Below, piece by piece: positions 48,373 through 58,642 of a stretch of 64,000 bases of DNA. A program made the translations under genes and the position numbers. The notes beneath the pieces are model-generated. The model was not told where the DNA came from and did no database searches. It saw only the letters and a list, made by a program, of their open reading frames with translations. Numbering within the stretch: the stretch's first letter is position 1; each line of letters begins with the position of its first letter. The stretch comes from Schizochytrium sp. CCTCC M209059 (taxonomy: Eukaryota; Sar; Bigyra; Thraustochytrida; Thraustochytriidae), in assembly GCA_000818945.1 (NCBI GenBank), contig KN805437.1:113523-177522 (forward strand), in the 5' to 3' direction.

Positions 48373-48730
48373 CAGGCGAGAGCTCTCGGCCCAGCTAGCT
48401 AGCCGGGCAGGGGCGGCGAGGAGGCAGACCCGGATCGCGGGGCGGCGTGTCAGACAGCGCGGCAACGCAGGCGGCAGGCGAGTCAGACGGCGGCGGGCGC
48501 GTCCGACCGCGGCAAGGAGACCGCGAACGGACCCGCCTTGGGTTCTTGCCGTGCCTTGCTTGCTCGCTCGCTTGCTTGCTTGTGCCCCTTGCCTTGGCTT
48601 ACCGCGGCGGCGCGTCGCCTCGCGTCGGTTTGGGGCGGAGGAGCAGGGCGACTTGCGTGGGCTTGGATGGGATCTTCAAGCTGGGGGTCGGGAAGACGTC
48701 AGGGCGTGCAAGCGCGCCTTGATGGACGGC

Positions 48731-48828
48731 ACAGCATAGCTAGCATTGCATAACAGGATAGCTTAGCATAGCACAGCACAGCATAGCGTAGCATAGCGTA
48801 GCATAACAGCATAGCATAGCATAGCGTA
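48731..48828. repeat. (AGCAT/AGCGT)n pentanucleotide array
   Basis: Degenerate pentamers AGCAT, AGCGT, AGCAC and AGCTT across about 98 bp. Confidence 0.9.
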
Positions 48829-49257
48829 AAATCGGCAGCGGACTGCGAAGAGCGGCGCATGGATCTCCCCGCGCAGCTGCAGCCGCTGGATCTGGGGAGC
48901 AAGCCCGCGGCCGATCTTCGGGGATGCTGCAGTGCTGCTTTCGCGCGTGGCCTAGGCGCGACGAACTCGCCGAATCCGCAGCTGCACCCGTCGAGCGTCG
49001 TCCGGCCTGTGAGCCGCGACGCGCCCACGATGGCCGCCCGGCACCGTTCGGGGAATCGCGCCGCAGCGTCGACTTGGGCCTCGCGCCCCGCCTGCAGTGC
49101 AGCTGCTGCTGCGCCGGCAGCGTCTCTAGCTAGCTCGCTACGTAGATGCGGTCAACGGTGACGGGTGACGTACGCGTGCGGCAGCGGCCGGTGCGGCCGG
49201 TGCGGCGGGCAGCGGCAAGGGGACCAAGATCGCGGTGCGGAGTGAATGCGAGGTTGG

Positions 49258-49350
49258 ATTCAGGATGCTTGGCTTGGCTTGTGTTGGCTTGGCTTGGTTT
49301 AACTTGGCTTGGTTTAACTTGGCTTGGCTGGGCTGGGCTTGGTGTGGCTT
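49258..49350. repeat. (GGCTT)n degenerate array
   Basis: GGCTT, GGTTT and AACTT pentamers, including two copies of GGCTTGGTTTAACTT. Confidence 0.9.
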
Positions 49351-49982
49351 GGTTGCGGCTGGGAGACCTCTCTCTGTCGGGCCATCCATCCATCTCTAAA
49401 AGTCACGGTCAGGTGACCTGGCTGTGAGGCCTGGATTGGATGGACACCATGCTGCGGCCGCGGGCTGCTGCTGACTGTTAATCGCCGAAAAGGGCTTCCT
49501 CGCAAGCGACGCCGCGGCGAGAACACAAAAGGTAGAACGGCAGCCGCGGACTGACACTGGCAATGAGGACTGAGGAATGACTGTGAGAGGGCCAGTGAGG
49601 ACCCACAAGCGCAAGTTGATCGGTGGCCAATCGGGATCGATGCGCGCTTCCTAGAGCTATACAGGAGGCTGAACCGACAAGCTGTTGATTGGTACTGCAG
49701 TGCTTGCTGCCCAGATAGGCGAAGTGGAATGAAGAAGAAGAATTGACAAATTATACTTTACGGACACGACAATCGACGCGAAGTCGCAGTCAAAGGTATG
49801 TATGCATGCATGCAAGATCTGGCGCGCGAAAAAGAAAAGGGGTCAGCCAGACGGGGTTCGAGTTGGGAGGGAGAATGTAAACAAAAGGAAGTGGAGGATA
49901 GACGTATGGTGGTGGTGTTTGGTTCATTCACTCCATCCTCTTTTGGTTCGTTGGTGCGTTCGTTGGTGTGGTTCATTCGTTT

Positions 49983-51104
49983 TCAATTGTAAGCGACCTT
50001 GGAGAGAAAGGAATCAACAGCGTCCACGCCGAGTTTGCTGTCCCCCGAGGCAGATCCACAGGCCTGCTGCGCCTTGGTCCGGGAACGTGCCGTTGGGGAC
50101 CGAAACGCTGACGACGATGACGAGGTCTTTCTCCGCTTCGTGGTCCCCGATGCGGACGACGACGAAGTGGTGGTCTCACTGCTTGAGCCCGATGGCGGCG
50201 GACTCGTCACGCTCGGCGAGATGCAAGATGGCGTTATCCTGCGTTTGCGGCGCCCATTCGTCGTGCTGCCGCTCTGGCTCTGGGCGCTATTGCTGGCGTC
50301 TCCGTCGGCCCCCATGATAGCGTCCGAAGTGTTGTTACCGTGGCCAAGGCCGTGAAAGGACGAGGGTGGCAACATGTTGGACTTGCTGCCATCGAGAGTC
50401 TTCGACGAGTCCGAAATGAAGGACGAGGAGGTCTTGGGTGGTGTCCCATTGCTTCGCATGGAGCTCGAGAGACCCGCCCGGGCCGCGCGCAAGGCGTCCG
50501 AAACGCTGAGCGGCGTTGCACCCTGCAGCGTATCAGATCCGTGAAGATTTGTATTGAACGACGAGTCGTCGCGCAAAATTTGCGAAATGTTCGAGCGACC
50601 GAGAAGCGAGTTTGCGTCGAGGATCGAGCCGAGCGACTCGTCACCGCCAGGCGGAATCGCGGTTCGCGACGGCCGCACGCCCGCGTCGAGGTCGAACGGG
50701 AAGATGGGCGACCCAGTCGCGGCCTCGAGGGGACCGAGCGAGATGTCATGGTCGTGGAGAGGTGTCATGCGGATCCGAGACGAGTCCTTTTCGATTGGGG
50801 ACGCGTTGGAAAAGCTCATGTTGCTAAAAGTCAGGCTGTCGTTGAGATGCATGTTCTTTGTCGAGGATGAGGGCGCGTGCGCGCCGTCGTGGTGAAGCAT
50901 CGTTGGAGACCTGCGCGAGTCGACGTCGGGCGAGTCGCCGTGAATGTGTGGGGGTCGAATCTGGCGGCCCGATCGGGACCTCCTTGGCGTTGTCGTTCCG
51001 GAGGTCATTGACGGTGTAGGAGATCGCGATTGTGACCTGCTGGAAGAACCCGCTCCAGCGTTGCTCTCGTGTGCCCGCTGTCTGCGGAGGTTGTTGTCTG
51101 TTGC

Positions 51105-51143
<39 letters not shown>

Positions 51144-51360
51144 TCCATTCGCGACCTTTCTGTGGCCCGAGGTGCTCTCGCTGTTGCTGCCAGCCTTGCT
51201 CGAAGACGTCTTGCTGCTACCGAGTTTGCCTGCGCTGGTTTGATGGCCACCCATGGGCGCACGAAAGGAGTGTCCCAAGGAATCAAAGGATTCTCCTTCG
51301 TTCAGAGGGTGCGAATGCGCATTCGAGGAGGAAACACCTGTGTAGGTGTTACCGCTATAG

Positions 51361-51392
<32 letters not shown>

Positions 51393-52001
51393 ACTGCTGC
51401 CTCGTTGCTTGAGATGGTTCGACATGGACCCAATGGGGTGCGAATGGGAGGCTGATGATGACTTGGGGCCACTGCTCCCGTCACTGTGTGAAGACGGAAT
51501 GCGTCCGTTATGCAGGCCTGCAATCTTCTTCTTGCCAGGGTATCCAGAGCTTGCCGAAGAGCCATTGCTCACTCGTGGTGGCAGGCCTGGGCCATCGATC
51601 TCGTTCGACTTTGACGGATCGCTGCTTCCCGAAATCCGGACGCGGCGCTCAGAGAATTCGCTCGAAGACACACGCTCAAGGGCCCGCTCCTTGATGGCCG
51701 TGTAGTCTTGGACCAAGACGGAGATTTTCTCCATAAAGTCGAGCGTCTCATTGTGCAGCCCCGAGTCTTTGAGCGCAATCGTATTGTGTAGCTTTTCTGC
51801 GCGCAGCCGCAAGTAGTCTTGGAGGATGGCGCCGAGATCACGGAGCGAGCCCGGTCGCGGCTCGACAATGGTCCACTGCTGCTTGGCCTCGGCAAGGAGG
51901 GCGGAGAAGCTACTTTTCAACCCTTTGCTCCGCAAGTAGTGCAGCATAATGAGCACGACCTCATGGGGGGCCACCTCGTCTTCCGAGGTGCCGCCGGCCA
52001 T
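49983..52001 (-). CDS. LisH-domain protein with long Ser-rich disordered region
   Basis: 672 aa, start ATG at 52001. Residues about 12-45 (EVVLIMLHYLRSKGLKSSFS, then ALLAEAKQQ) fit the LisH dimerisation motif, followed by a helical segment (50-120) of CTLH-like character. Residues 130-640 are disordered: Ser-rich, with poly-Asn (51357-51392), poly-Ser coded by AGC repeats (51110-51142) and several RR-S/P motifs that look like kinase sites. The very end, DAVDSFLSKVAYN, is less polar and could be a short linear motif. LisH proteins are usually subunits or adaptors in large assemblies (ubiquitin ligases, dynein regulators, corepressors). I cannot assign a subfamily. Confidence 0.72.
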
Positions 52002-52106
52002 TGCAGCGGCTGTTTGTTGAACACAAGGTCAACCAACGGCCTCTATCTTGTTTTTCCTGCACACTTTGTGTGCTGTTAATTTGCGCCAGAGCCTGCGTTT
52101 CACCTT

Positions 52107-52204
52107 GGCAGGCAGGCAGGCAGGCAGGCAATCAGGCAGGCAGGCAATCAGGCAGGCAATCAGGCAGGTAGGCAGATAGGTAGGGAGGCAGGCAAACAAG
52201 CAGG
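52107..52204. repeat. (GGCA)n array with ATCA interruptions
   Basis: GGCAGGCAGGCA blocks separated by ATCAGGCA, TAGGCAGA and TAGGGAGG variants, about 105 bp upstream of the LisH-gene ATG. Confidence 0.92.
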
Positions 52205-52720
52205 CACCTTCCTTGCTTGGCCTGTGAAGCCAAACGTTTCGTCGCCGATTGGCTTGAACACACAGAGACGCACGCACGTTCGCGCCAGCTCGCCACTTTC
52301 GCAGTCTGCCTCGTGATATCTCACTCGTCTTGCGGTTGAAGGTTGACGCTCTCTGCGTGGTCGTTAGTTCGTTTGACCTTGATTTGCTCTGGTCCCGGCC
52401 TGCTCGTCGTCTCTCCCGTTCGGTTTGAGCCGGCGGTGCTGCGTCGCGCGGCGTCGCGCTGACCCACCCGCGTGACGCGCTCGTGCCCGCTCTCCGCCCT
52501 CAGCCGCGCGTACGTCTCTCCGTCGGCACGCCCGCAAGCGCGCGCTCGCTTGCCGCCACGGTTGCCGATCAATCGCTCTGCGCTGCTTTGATTGGGGACT
52601 GCCGCTTACGGTTAGGCTGCCCGCCTGCCCCTACCAAACAGGCTAACTACCACTACGACCTCCTAGAGAAACGTCTAGCAGGAAGCCAGGGGCTCTGCAT
52701 GTAAAAGCAAAGCGAGGCAA

Positions 52721-52769
52721 AGCAAATCAAATCAAATCAAATCAAATCAAGTCAAGTCAAATCAAATTA
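52721..52769. repeat. (AAATC)n pentanucleotide array
   Basis: Nine pentamers, mostly AAATC with AAGTC variants. Confidence 0.92.
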
Positions 52770-53174
52770 ACCCCCGGTCGTTAGGTTGGGCGCGACTAAC
52801 CACCACTGCCGCCTTGCCTGCCAGCCTACAGGTGCAGCCGCCACGCGAGTGCCTCGCTGGACGGATGCATGAGGCACTCGAGAAGAGTAGGCAGAGAGGA
52901 AAATAGATCGGGGCAGGATGACGCACGGAAACGACAAAGGACGGGAAGAGGGGCTTGCGTTTTAGGAAAGAGTTACGAAGCGGTGCCGCAGCTGACTGAC
53001 TGTGAGGTAGAGATCTATGAATTCACCGTCTAGATATACGACTGGAAGGACATACGAGCAAGGCAGTAGAGGTAAACACTGGATCGACGCACGTACACGA
53101 AGATACAAACAAACAGGCACTTGTGATCAACCGTTGCCGGGCTATATTCAATTCATCTGCTTTTCTTCTAACGA

Positions 53175-54341
53175 TTAGGGAAATCCACGAGAGACCAAAG
53201 CGCCGCTCTTGTGCAAAAGAGCTTGGAAAAGCACACGCTCCTGACTGCTGCCTCGACGTGCGAAGCTTCCCGTCTCAACCAAAGTTTCGGTTGGAGAAAG
53301 CTCAGCGTGAGCAGCAGGCAGGATGATGCGATCAGGACCCGCACACTGCGAAGTCGGGCGCGGGGCAACAAGATCTCCCGAGGTCTGCGCCAAATAAACA
53401 CCGTGCTCAGGCGCAGAAGTCTGCGCAGTGCAATGCCACAGTGACGCGGCTTGAGAACTGTTCCAAGTGACATGGTACGAAGCCAAAACTGTAGCGGGTG
53501 AATTTTCATCCTCGACATCAGGTTCAACTCCAAGAAGCAGGTCATAGGTTTCTGGATCCGTCTGGCGCATGAGGAGACCACCAGACACGCACAAGGTGGG
53601 GCTCCTCTTGCGTTCAGAAAGTACGCCTCCGGCTGCCTGCGCCAGGACGTCGGCAAGAGGACGAAAACCGACTACACCGCGCGCAACGACTTTCTTTCCG
53701 AAAGTCGCACAGTATCCGCCAGGAGCTTCTGGGTCCGAGCTCGCCGAGTGCACCAAGACGACATCAGGACGAGCCGAGAGATCCACGGGGCCGCTGGAGC
53801 CGGAAGACGTTGTTTCGCTCGGCGCCGCAGCATCGGGCGCAAAGTCACGAACATCACGCAGCATAAGGGTCAAGAGGGCCGCGACGCCGGCGTGGTCCGA
53901 AATGGCCCGGACATGAGCGCCCGGCGCGGGGCCAAGCATGCCGTCCACCACGAAGAGGGTGTTAGTATCATCGGTTTTATGCGAGCCAATGTCAGCTTGC
54001 GCACTGCTGATGATCTCCGCAAATGTGGCCTTGTCGATGCCGTCGTGATCGAGCATGAGCACGCTTTCTTCGTCTTCGAGTTCGAGACTTCCATGCGCTT
54101 CGCGAAGCGTGGCCCAGTCAGCGTTGCGGACAATCCTGCGCTCGCCGCGAACCACCCCGCAGGCGGCAGCCGCCCAGCTTGCCGCGGCGTCAGCCTCGGC
54201 GTCGGCGCTCTGGCCGCCAAAGGCGATGGCACGAGGTCGGCGTCGGAAGCTCGTGAGCTGGCGCGACTGCGCTGTGCGACGCGCCTGACGGCCGGCGCTT
54301 CCGGCTGCCAAGCCCGCAGCTCTTGCGCAAAGCGCTTGCAT
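53175..54341 (-). CDS. Hypothetical protein with mitochondrial-type N-terminus; faint PEPCK resemblance
   Basis: 388 aa, start ATG at 54341. The first 35 residues are rich in Arg, Ala and Ser without acidic residues (RAAGLAAGSAGRQARRTAQS), a probable mitochondrial presequence. The middle segment TLFVVDGMLGPAPGAHVRAI, followed by the RPDVVLVHSAS region, recalls the N-terminal lobe of ATP-dependent PEP carboxykinase (FVVDAF.GA, then the VR.ITE and KPDF.V blocks). However, the kinase-type P-loop and the metal-binding residues of PEPCK are not visible and the protein is too short. It could be a degenerate, non-catalytic relative or an unrelated protein. Codon use and frame openness support a real gene. 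It is convergent with nothing nearby; the LisH gene lies downstream on the same strand. Confidence 0.6.
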   Translation of the reverse strand: MQALCARAAGLAAGSAGRQARRTAQSRQLTSFRRRPRAIAFGGQSADAEADAAASWAAAACGVVRGERRIVRNADWATLREAHGSLELEDEESVLMLDHDGIDKATFAEIISSAQADIGSHKTDDTNTLFVVDGMLGPAPGAHVRAISDHAGVAALLTLMLRDVRDFAPDAAAPSETTSSGSSGPVDLSARPDVVLVHSASSDPEAPGGYCATFGKKVVARGVVGFRPLADVLAQAAGGVLSERKRSPTLCVSGGLLMRQTDPETYDLLLGVEPDVEDENSPATVLASYHVTWNSSQAASLWHCTAQTSAPEHGVYLAQTSGDLVAPRPTSQCAGPDRIILPAAHAELSPTETLVETGSFARRGSSQERVLFQALLHKSGALVSRGFP

Positions 54342-54420
54342 TGTTTTCGTTGACGAGCAATGCGAGTGGAGTAGCCAAAGCTCTTTTGTATGGGCTGGGT
54401 GGATGGTGCTTGTTACCTAT

Positions 54421-54443
54421 TGCTTGCTTGCTTGCTTGCTTGC
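54421..54443. repeat. (TTGC)n tetranucleotide array
   Basis: About six units, 80 bp upstream of the ATG of the mitochondrial-type hypothetical gene. Confidence 0.92.
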
Positions 54444-55422
54444 ATAATCCGATCAACATTGTACTATCGGCACGTCATCTTCATTATAACGAGACAAGAC
54501 AAGACGAGACAAACGTCAAGTTTCGGTTCTCTTGCCGGTCTCGAGGTATATATGCTACTTATGGTGGTCCAGGTCGCTATACGCTGTCTTTTCGTGAGAG
54601 ATCATCACATCTCTGGCCGTGTCTGCTGCGGCTGCGGCGTTGTAGAGATGGGGAAAAAAAAAGTAAAGAGGAAAGAGTCGCCAAAGCAAAACAAACGTCC
54701 GTACTCCAGCCCAACTGACTGTTCTCGTTCAGCCCAGCGCAGCCTAGCTTAGCTTAGCGCAGCTCACAGCCATCATAGCCATCGTAGCCAGCGCCGCGAT
54801 TGCTGAGTTATTTGTAAACATCGGTCTCATCCAGTCATCCATCATGAGGAGATTGTTCTACAGTGGCCAATGGTGGTCATTGAGACGAGACACCTCTCTG
54901 CCTTCTAGGCTGTCTGTCTAGCTGTCTGGCTGCCAACATGCCACCATGGTCACAGCCGTAGCCGACTCCAGCGATCGATCGCGAGCATCATGATCGTGTC
55001 CCACCCATCCAGCCATTTATCCACCAGTCACACCAATCAATCAATCAAACAATGCCAGGCAGCTGGCTCGCTTGAATGGCTGCCAATTGACCATTTCGTT
55101 TCCGTCGCCGAGTTGAATGAGCGATGACCATTTTTACAGCGATTCGGTCTCTCCAGGCCGCAAGCTCTCACGCTTGGAGTCCCATTCACGACACGGCCGT
55201 CCGCGGGGACTTGGCTGACCTTCGGACGGGACGCTGCGCGACATGCTTCCTTTGTGCTCGGCGTCGGCAGCGGCCCCAGGCCACAGCGGCTCGTGTATGT
55301 ACACGGCCTCCGCGCCAGGGCCTTCGTTAGGGTGTTCCGAGTCGCTCGCTGTCGCAGTCGATGCTGTGCGTGTTTGTCGAGTAGTATGGCGCGTCGTGTC
55401 GTAGCAGCAAGGAGCAGCCATA

Positions 55423-55441
55423 CTAGGCCTCCTAGGCCTCC
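55423..55441. promoter_or_regulatory. Doublet of TAGGCCT motifs
   Basis: CTAGGCCTCCTAGGCCTCC, two direct copies spaced by one helical turn, between divergent genes. Confidence 0.3.
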
Positions 55442-55749
55442 AACAGCCGGCCCCACGGTGCTGTATGTACGGGTAGTATCATGATGACGCTGGTATACAA
55501 CACTGCAGCCAGATGTGGCGTGGTACGTACGCAATGGCTTCGAGGCGAGCCAGCCGGGCGAGGCGACCGTTGTCGACGCCATGCGCAGCCTGCCGCCACA
55601 GAGACACACTCACGCACACGTATACGTACGTACGTACGCACGGCGGCCGTCCCGTCATTCGGCCTGCCGCGGCTTCCCCTCTCGCCGCCGCAGGTCTCGA
55701 CGAAGAAAGAGAGACAGCCAGCCAGCCGGACAGCCAGCCAGCCAGCCAG

Positions 55750-55751
55750 CC

Positions 55752-55787
<36 letters not shown>
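55750..55787. repeat. (CAGA)n tetranucleotide array
   Basis: Nine units, preceded by CCAG units from about 55725. Confidence 0.92.
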
Positions 55788-56777
55788 GGCCGTCTCCCTT
55801 GCCAAGTTGCCAGCGCCGAGCCAGCCAGCCAGGAGTCTGTCTGTCTTCGCAAGGAAGACGCCGCCGTCTCTCTCCCGCCCTCGCCTCAGGCTCTCGCCCT
55901 CAGGCTCTCGCCCTCAGCTCCTAGCGGGTCGCGCCGCGCCCGCTCGCGCATGATGCCGGCGCTCGAGTGTGCGCCAGCGCCGCCCGGCCAGGTGCGCTCG
56001 CGCATTTATTTCCCGGCGCCCGCTGCGCGCAAAGTGCGGCCGGCCGCTGCGCACGCGCCCGTCGATCGGCGCGGCGCGGCGAGAACTGGGAACCGCGAAG
56101 CGCGGTCAACGCGGCGGCGAGGACCCTGCCCGGCCCGGCCTGCTCGCCGTGTGTCTGTCTGTCTGTCTGTCCTCGCGGCGCTCCATGTTGCCAGGGGGAG
56201 AGAACCTGCAGCTGGGAGAGGCAGCGCAGACGAGAACGAGAACGGAAGAGAGGACCCGGCCGGCACCACGGGAAGAGAACGGCGCTGGCGAGACGAGGAC
56301 GCTGGACGCTGGACGCTGGACGCTGGACGCGGAGAGCAAACCCAGATCGAGAGGAGCGAGGCGAAGCGAGGCGAGACGAGGGAGGGGAGACGAGAGACGC
56401 CGGCGACGGGGAGGACAGGTTGCTGGACGCGAGGACGCGAGGGAGGTCCCGGGACGCGAGACAGTCACGAAATCGGCAGGTGGGGGCCAGGAGCGGGCGA
56501 GCAGCTTGCGCCAGAGACGGGAGACAGTCAGCCAGAGCAGACAGAGCAGACAGAGCAGACAGGCAACGAGCGCGGCGGCGAGTCGTAGCGCGAGAGAGAA
56601 GGACGCCAGCCACGGCAGCCAAGCCAGCCAAGCCAGCCCAGCCAGCCCAGCCAGCCAGCCAGCCCGTACGTCATCCGGCGACCCTGTGTGTCACAAAGTA
56701 GGAACAACGAGCAAAGCAAAGCAAAGCAAAGCAAAACACAAAAGCTTCACCGGACACAGAGGAAAAACTTGGACACC

Positions 56778-57266
56778 ATGCCCGTGCGCTTCGCAGAGCG
56801 CGCAGAGGTCTTCATGTTTGAGAACGTCGAGGGCGACGCCGAGTGGAGGCGGCCCTTCGCCAACTACAACCTCGAGTACAAGCGAGAGGCACGCTTGTTC
56901 GACCTCGTGCTCGAATGGAAGAGGACGCAGAAACGCGTCGCACCGCACTCCAAGATGAAGAACAGGGCCATCAAGACGCTGGTGGGCAAGCAATATGCGA
57001 AGAAGGTGCTCGCGGTCTTCGGCGCAAAGACCGTAGGTGAGCTCGAGAACGCCATCCTCGAGAGCGTGCTCGCGCAGTGGCCGCTGTTGGAGATGCGTGC
57101 CACGCAAGGCGACTACAAGCTCAGCTCCGAGATCGTTCTCAGCGTTGTGGCGGAGACGCTCTTCGACAAACTTGACTTTTGCCTTGAGGGCGACGAGAAC
57201 AAGGCCAAGTTCTTCAGTCTCGTCTTCCACGTCTCCCAGGGCATTCTCAACGTCCGCTACCCCTAG
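56778..57266 (+). CDS. Unrecognised 162-aa protein, mostly alpha-helical
   Basis: Start ATG at 56778 in good context (ACACCATGCCC), just after an AGCAA pentamer run; the longer upstream reading has no ATG. The protein is charged and well mixed, unlike the random frames around it: EWRRPFANYNLEYKREARLF, then a basic stretch (KMKNRAIKTLVGKQYAKK), then hydrophobic helices (LAQWPLLEM, IVLSVVAETLFDKLDFCL) and the end FFSLVFHVSQGILNVRYP. No signal peptide, membrane helix or metal motif. I do not recognise the family. The codon pattern (C/G in third positions) matches the neighbouring genes. Probably a soluble protein-protein interaction module. Confidence 0.6.
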   Translation: MPVRFAERAEVFMFENVEGDAEWRRPFANYNLEYKREARLFDLVLEWKRTQKRVAPHSKMKNRAIKTLVGKQYAKKVLAVFGAKTVGELENAILESVLAQWPLLEMRATQGDYKLSSEIVLSVVAETLFDKLDFCLEGDENKAKFFSLVFHVSQGILNVRYP

Positions 57267-57578
57267 GACCCGCCACCATCCGTCCACATCTACATACTCT
57301 TTTCTTATCAAGCACGCAACGCAAGGACGCTCCAATCCCTCTCATGCTCTTTACGAGCGCACAATTGACCACTTCTAGGAGCGTCTTTTGTTTCAAGCGC
57401 TGCAAACCTCACAGATTCCACTCGCGCCATGGCGGAGGCGAGCGCTCTGTTAGAGAGTGGCCCCGCCGTATCGGGCGCACTACACCACCATGTATACATT
57501 TCCATTTTCTCCTTTCCTTTCCTATCCTCTCGCAGGCTAGAAAGCAAGCAGGCAGAGACCGTAACCTTTGAATTATAC

Positions 57579-57665
57579 CTTTTCTTTTCTTTTCTTTTCT
57601 TTTCTTTTCTTTTCTTTTCTTCGGCCCATCCATCCATCCATCCATCCATCCATCCATTCATCCAT
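57579..57665. repeat. (TTTTC)n followed by (CATC)n
   Basis: Nine TTTTC pentamers, a short link, then about ten CATC tetramers. Confidence 0.93.
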
Positions 57666-58184
57666 TCAGTTCATCTCATCCATCCTCGAAGTGCCCTTTT
57701 CTTTTGCTTGCGCTCTCGAAGACGGTGGGAAATTTACATGACGGCCACGAAACGAAACCTCGGGACACAAATTCGACCCACGGCACACACCAGAACGAGA
57801 GAAGAACGAACAAAGAAAGAAAGAATATAAAATGGAGCGCTGCGTTCGCGAGAAAGATCGAGACCAGACCAGACGAAGATCGCTATGAACGCCCACATGT
57901 ACAAAAACGTCTGCCTGCAGAGGCACAATCTCGAATTTCTCATGTGGAAAGAAATCATGGCCAAAATAAAATACCGCATGGGCGTGACTGTAACGCGTGA
58001 AAAGCTCGGGACTCGTTTGGCACACAAGAAAGTATGCTGGATTGCAATGCTTGATAAATTGGGACCAATGCTCGTAATAAACGCAAGAGACAAAGGTCCT
58101 GCCTCCGAAACAAGCACCCACACGAATCGGCAGACAGATGGACGGATGAAGCCAAGAGATGTCTGCGTATGACTGACTAATGGT

Positions 58185-58230
58185 GTGTCTGTCTGTCTGT
58201 CAGTCTGTCTGTCTGTCTGTTAGTCTGTCT
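58185..58230. repeat. (GTCT)n tetranucleotide array
   Basis: Eleven GTCT units with three single-base variants. Confidence 0.92.
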
Positions 58231-58642
58231 GACTAACTGTCTTTCCACACGTGTCTTATTGTCTGTATTTGCCCAGCGCTAACTGTAAGGCATAAGCTTG
58301 GAGAGGTGAGAAGGGGAATGCTCATAGTTTATTACTTGAGGGTGATATGAATCTTAAAGAAAGCAAGAGTGACTGCAACAACGCCGACGAGAAACCTAGT
58401 GTACATGACTGCGACCAAAGTAAAAGAGGAAGATGACTGAAAAGGAGGAGAAGCGAACGGACAGACCTCGGAGGCAACGATGGAATCGTGGATAATGTGA
58501 ATCCAACTCGACCTTACGCGGACACATCCGGCGAGCTCCATCGCAGACTTCGCCGGCGTCACCTTTTCTTTCTTTTTCATTTTTTTTTCCAGTTTCTCCG
58601 TCCTAATCTATTCCCCTCCATCCAATTATCTAATCCCTTGGC

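Larger units (their letters stand above)
47878..49982. other. 2.1-kb repeat-rich spacer upstream of the CYB2-like gene
   Basis: No supported gene; open frames are Arg/Ala/Ser-rich. It contains (CTCG)n (47973-47988), a 21-bp tandem repeat (48295-48372), an AGCAT array (48731-48828), (GGCTT)n with TTTAACTTGGC variants (49258-49350) and ATGCATGCATGC at 49800-49812. Confidence 0.6.
52002..53174. other. 1.2-kb spacer upstream of the LisH gene
   Basis: Contains (GGCA)n with ATCA interruptions (52107-52204) and an AAATC pentamer array (52721-52769). No supported gene. Confidence 0.6.
54342..56777. other. 2.4-kb repeat-rich divergent spacer
   Basis: Contains (TTGC)n (54421-54443), TAGGCCT doublet (55423-55441), TACGTACGTACGTACG (55625-55640), CCAGCCAG and (CAGA)n (55725-55787), four GCTGGAC units (56300-56330), AGACAGAGC repeats (56536-56562) and CCAGCCAAG repeats (56610-56665). 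The long GC-rich frames across 55513-56958 have no family resemblance and overlap one another in several frames. Confidence 0.55.
57267..58642. other. 1.4-kb spacer with microsatellites (convergent 3' ends)
   Basis: Contains (TTTTC)n (57579-57621), (CATC)n (57627-57665) and (GTCT)n (58185-58230). Small open frames at 57885-58172 and elsewhere are not supported. Confidence 0.6.

Noticed and set aside
55513..56958. Overlapping frames of 240-357 aa upstream of the 162-aa gene
   Set aside because: Three frames open together across simple repeats; composition is low complexity, and two use non-ATG starts or run out of phase over the real gene.
57885..58172. 95-aa frame (MNAHMYKNVCLQ)
   Set aside because: It lies in a convergent 3' spacer and runs into the GTCT repeat region; nothing supports it as a gene.
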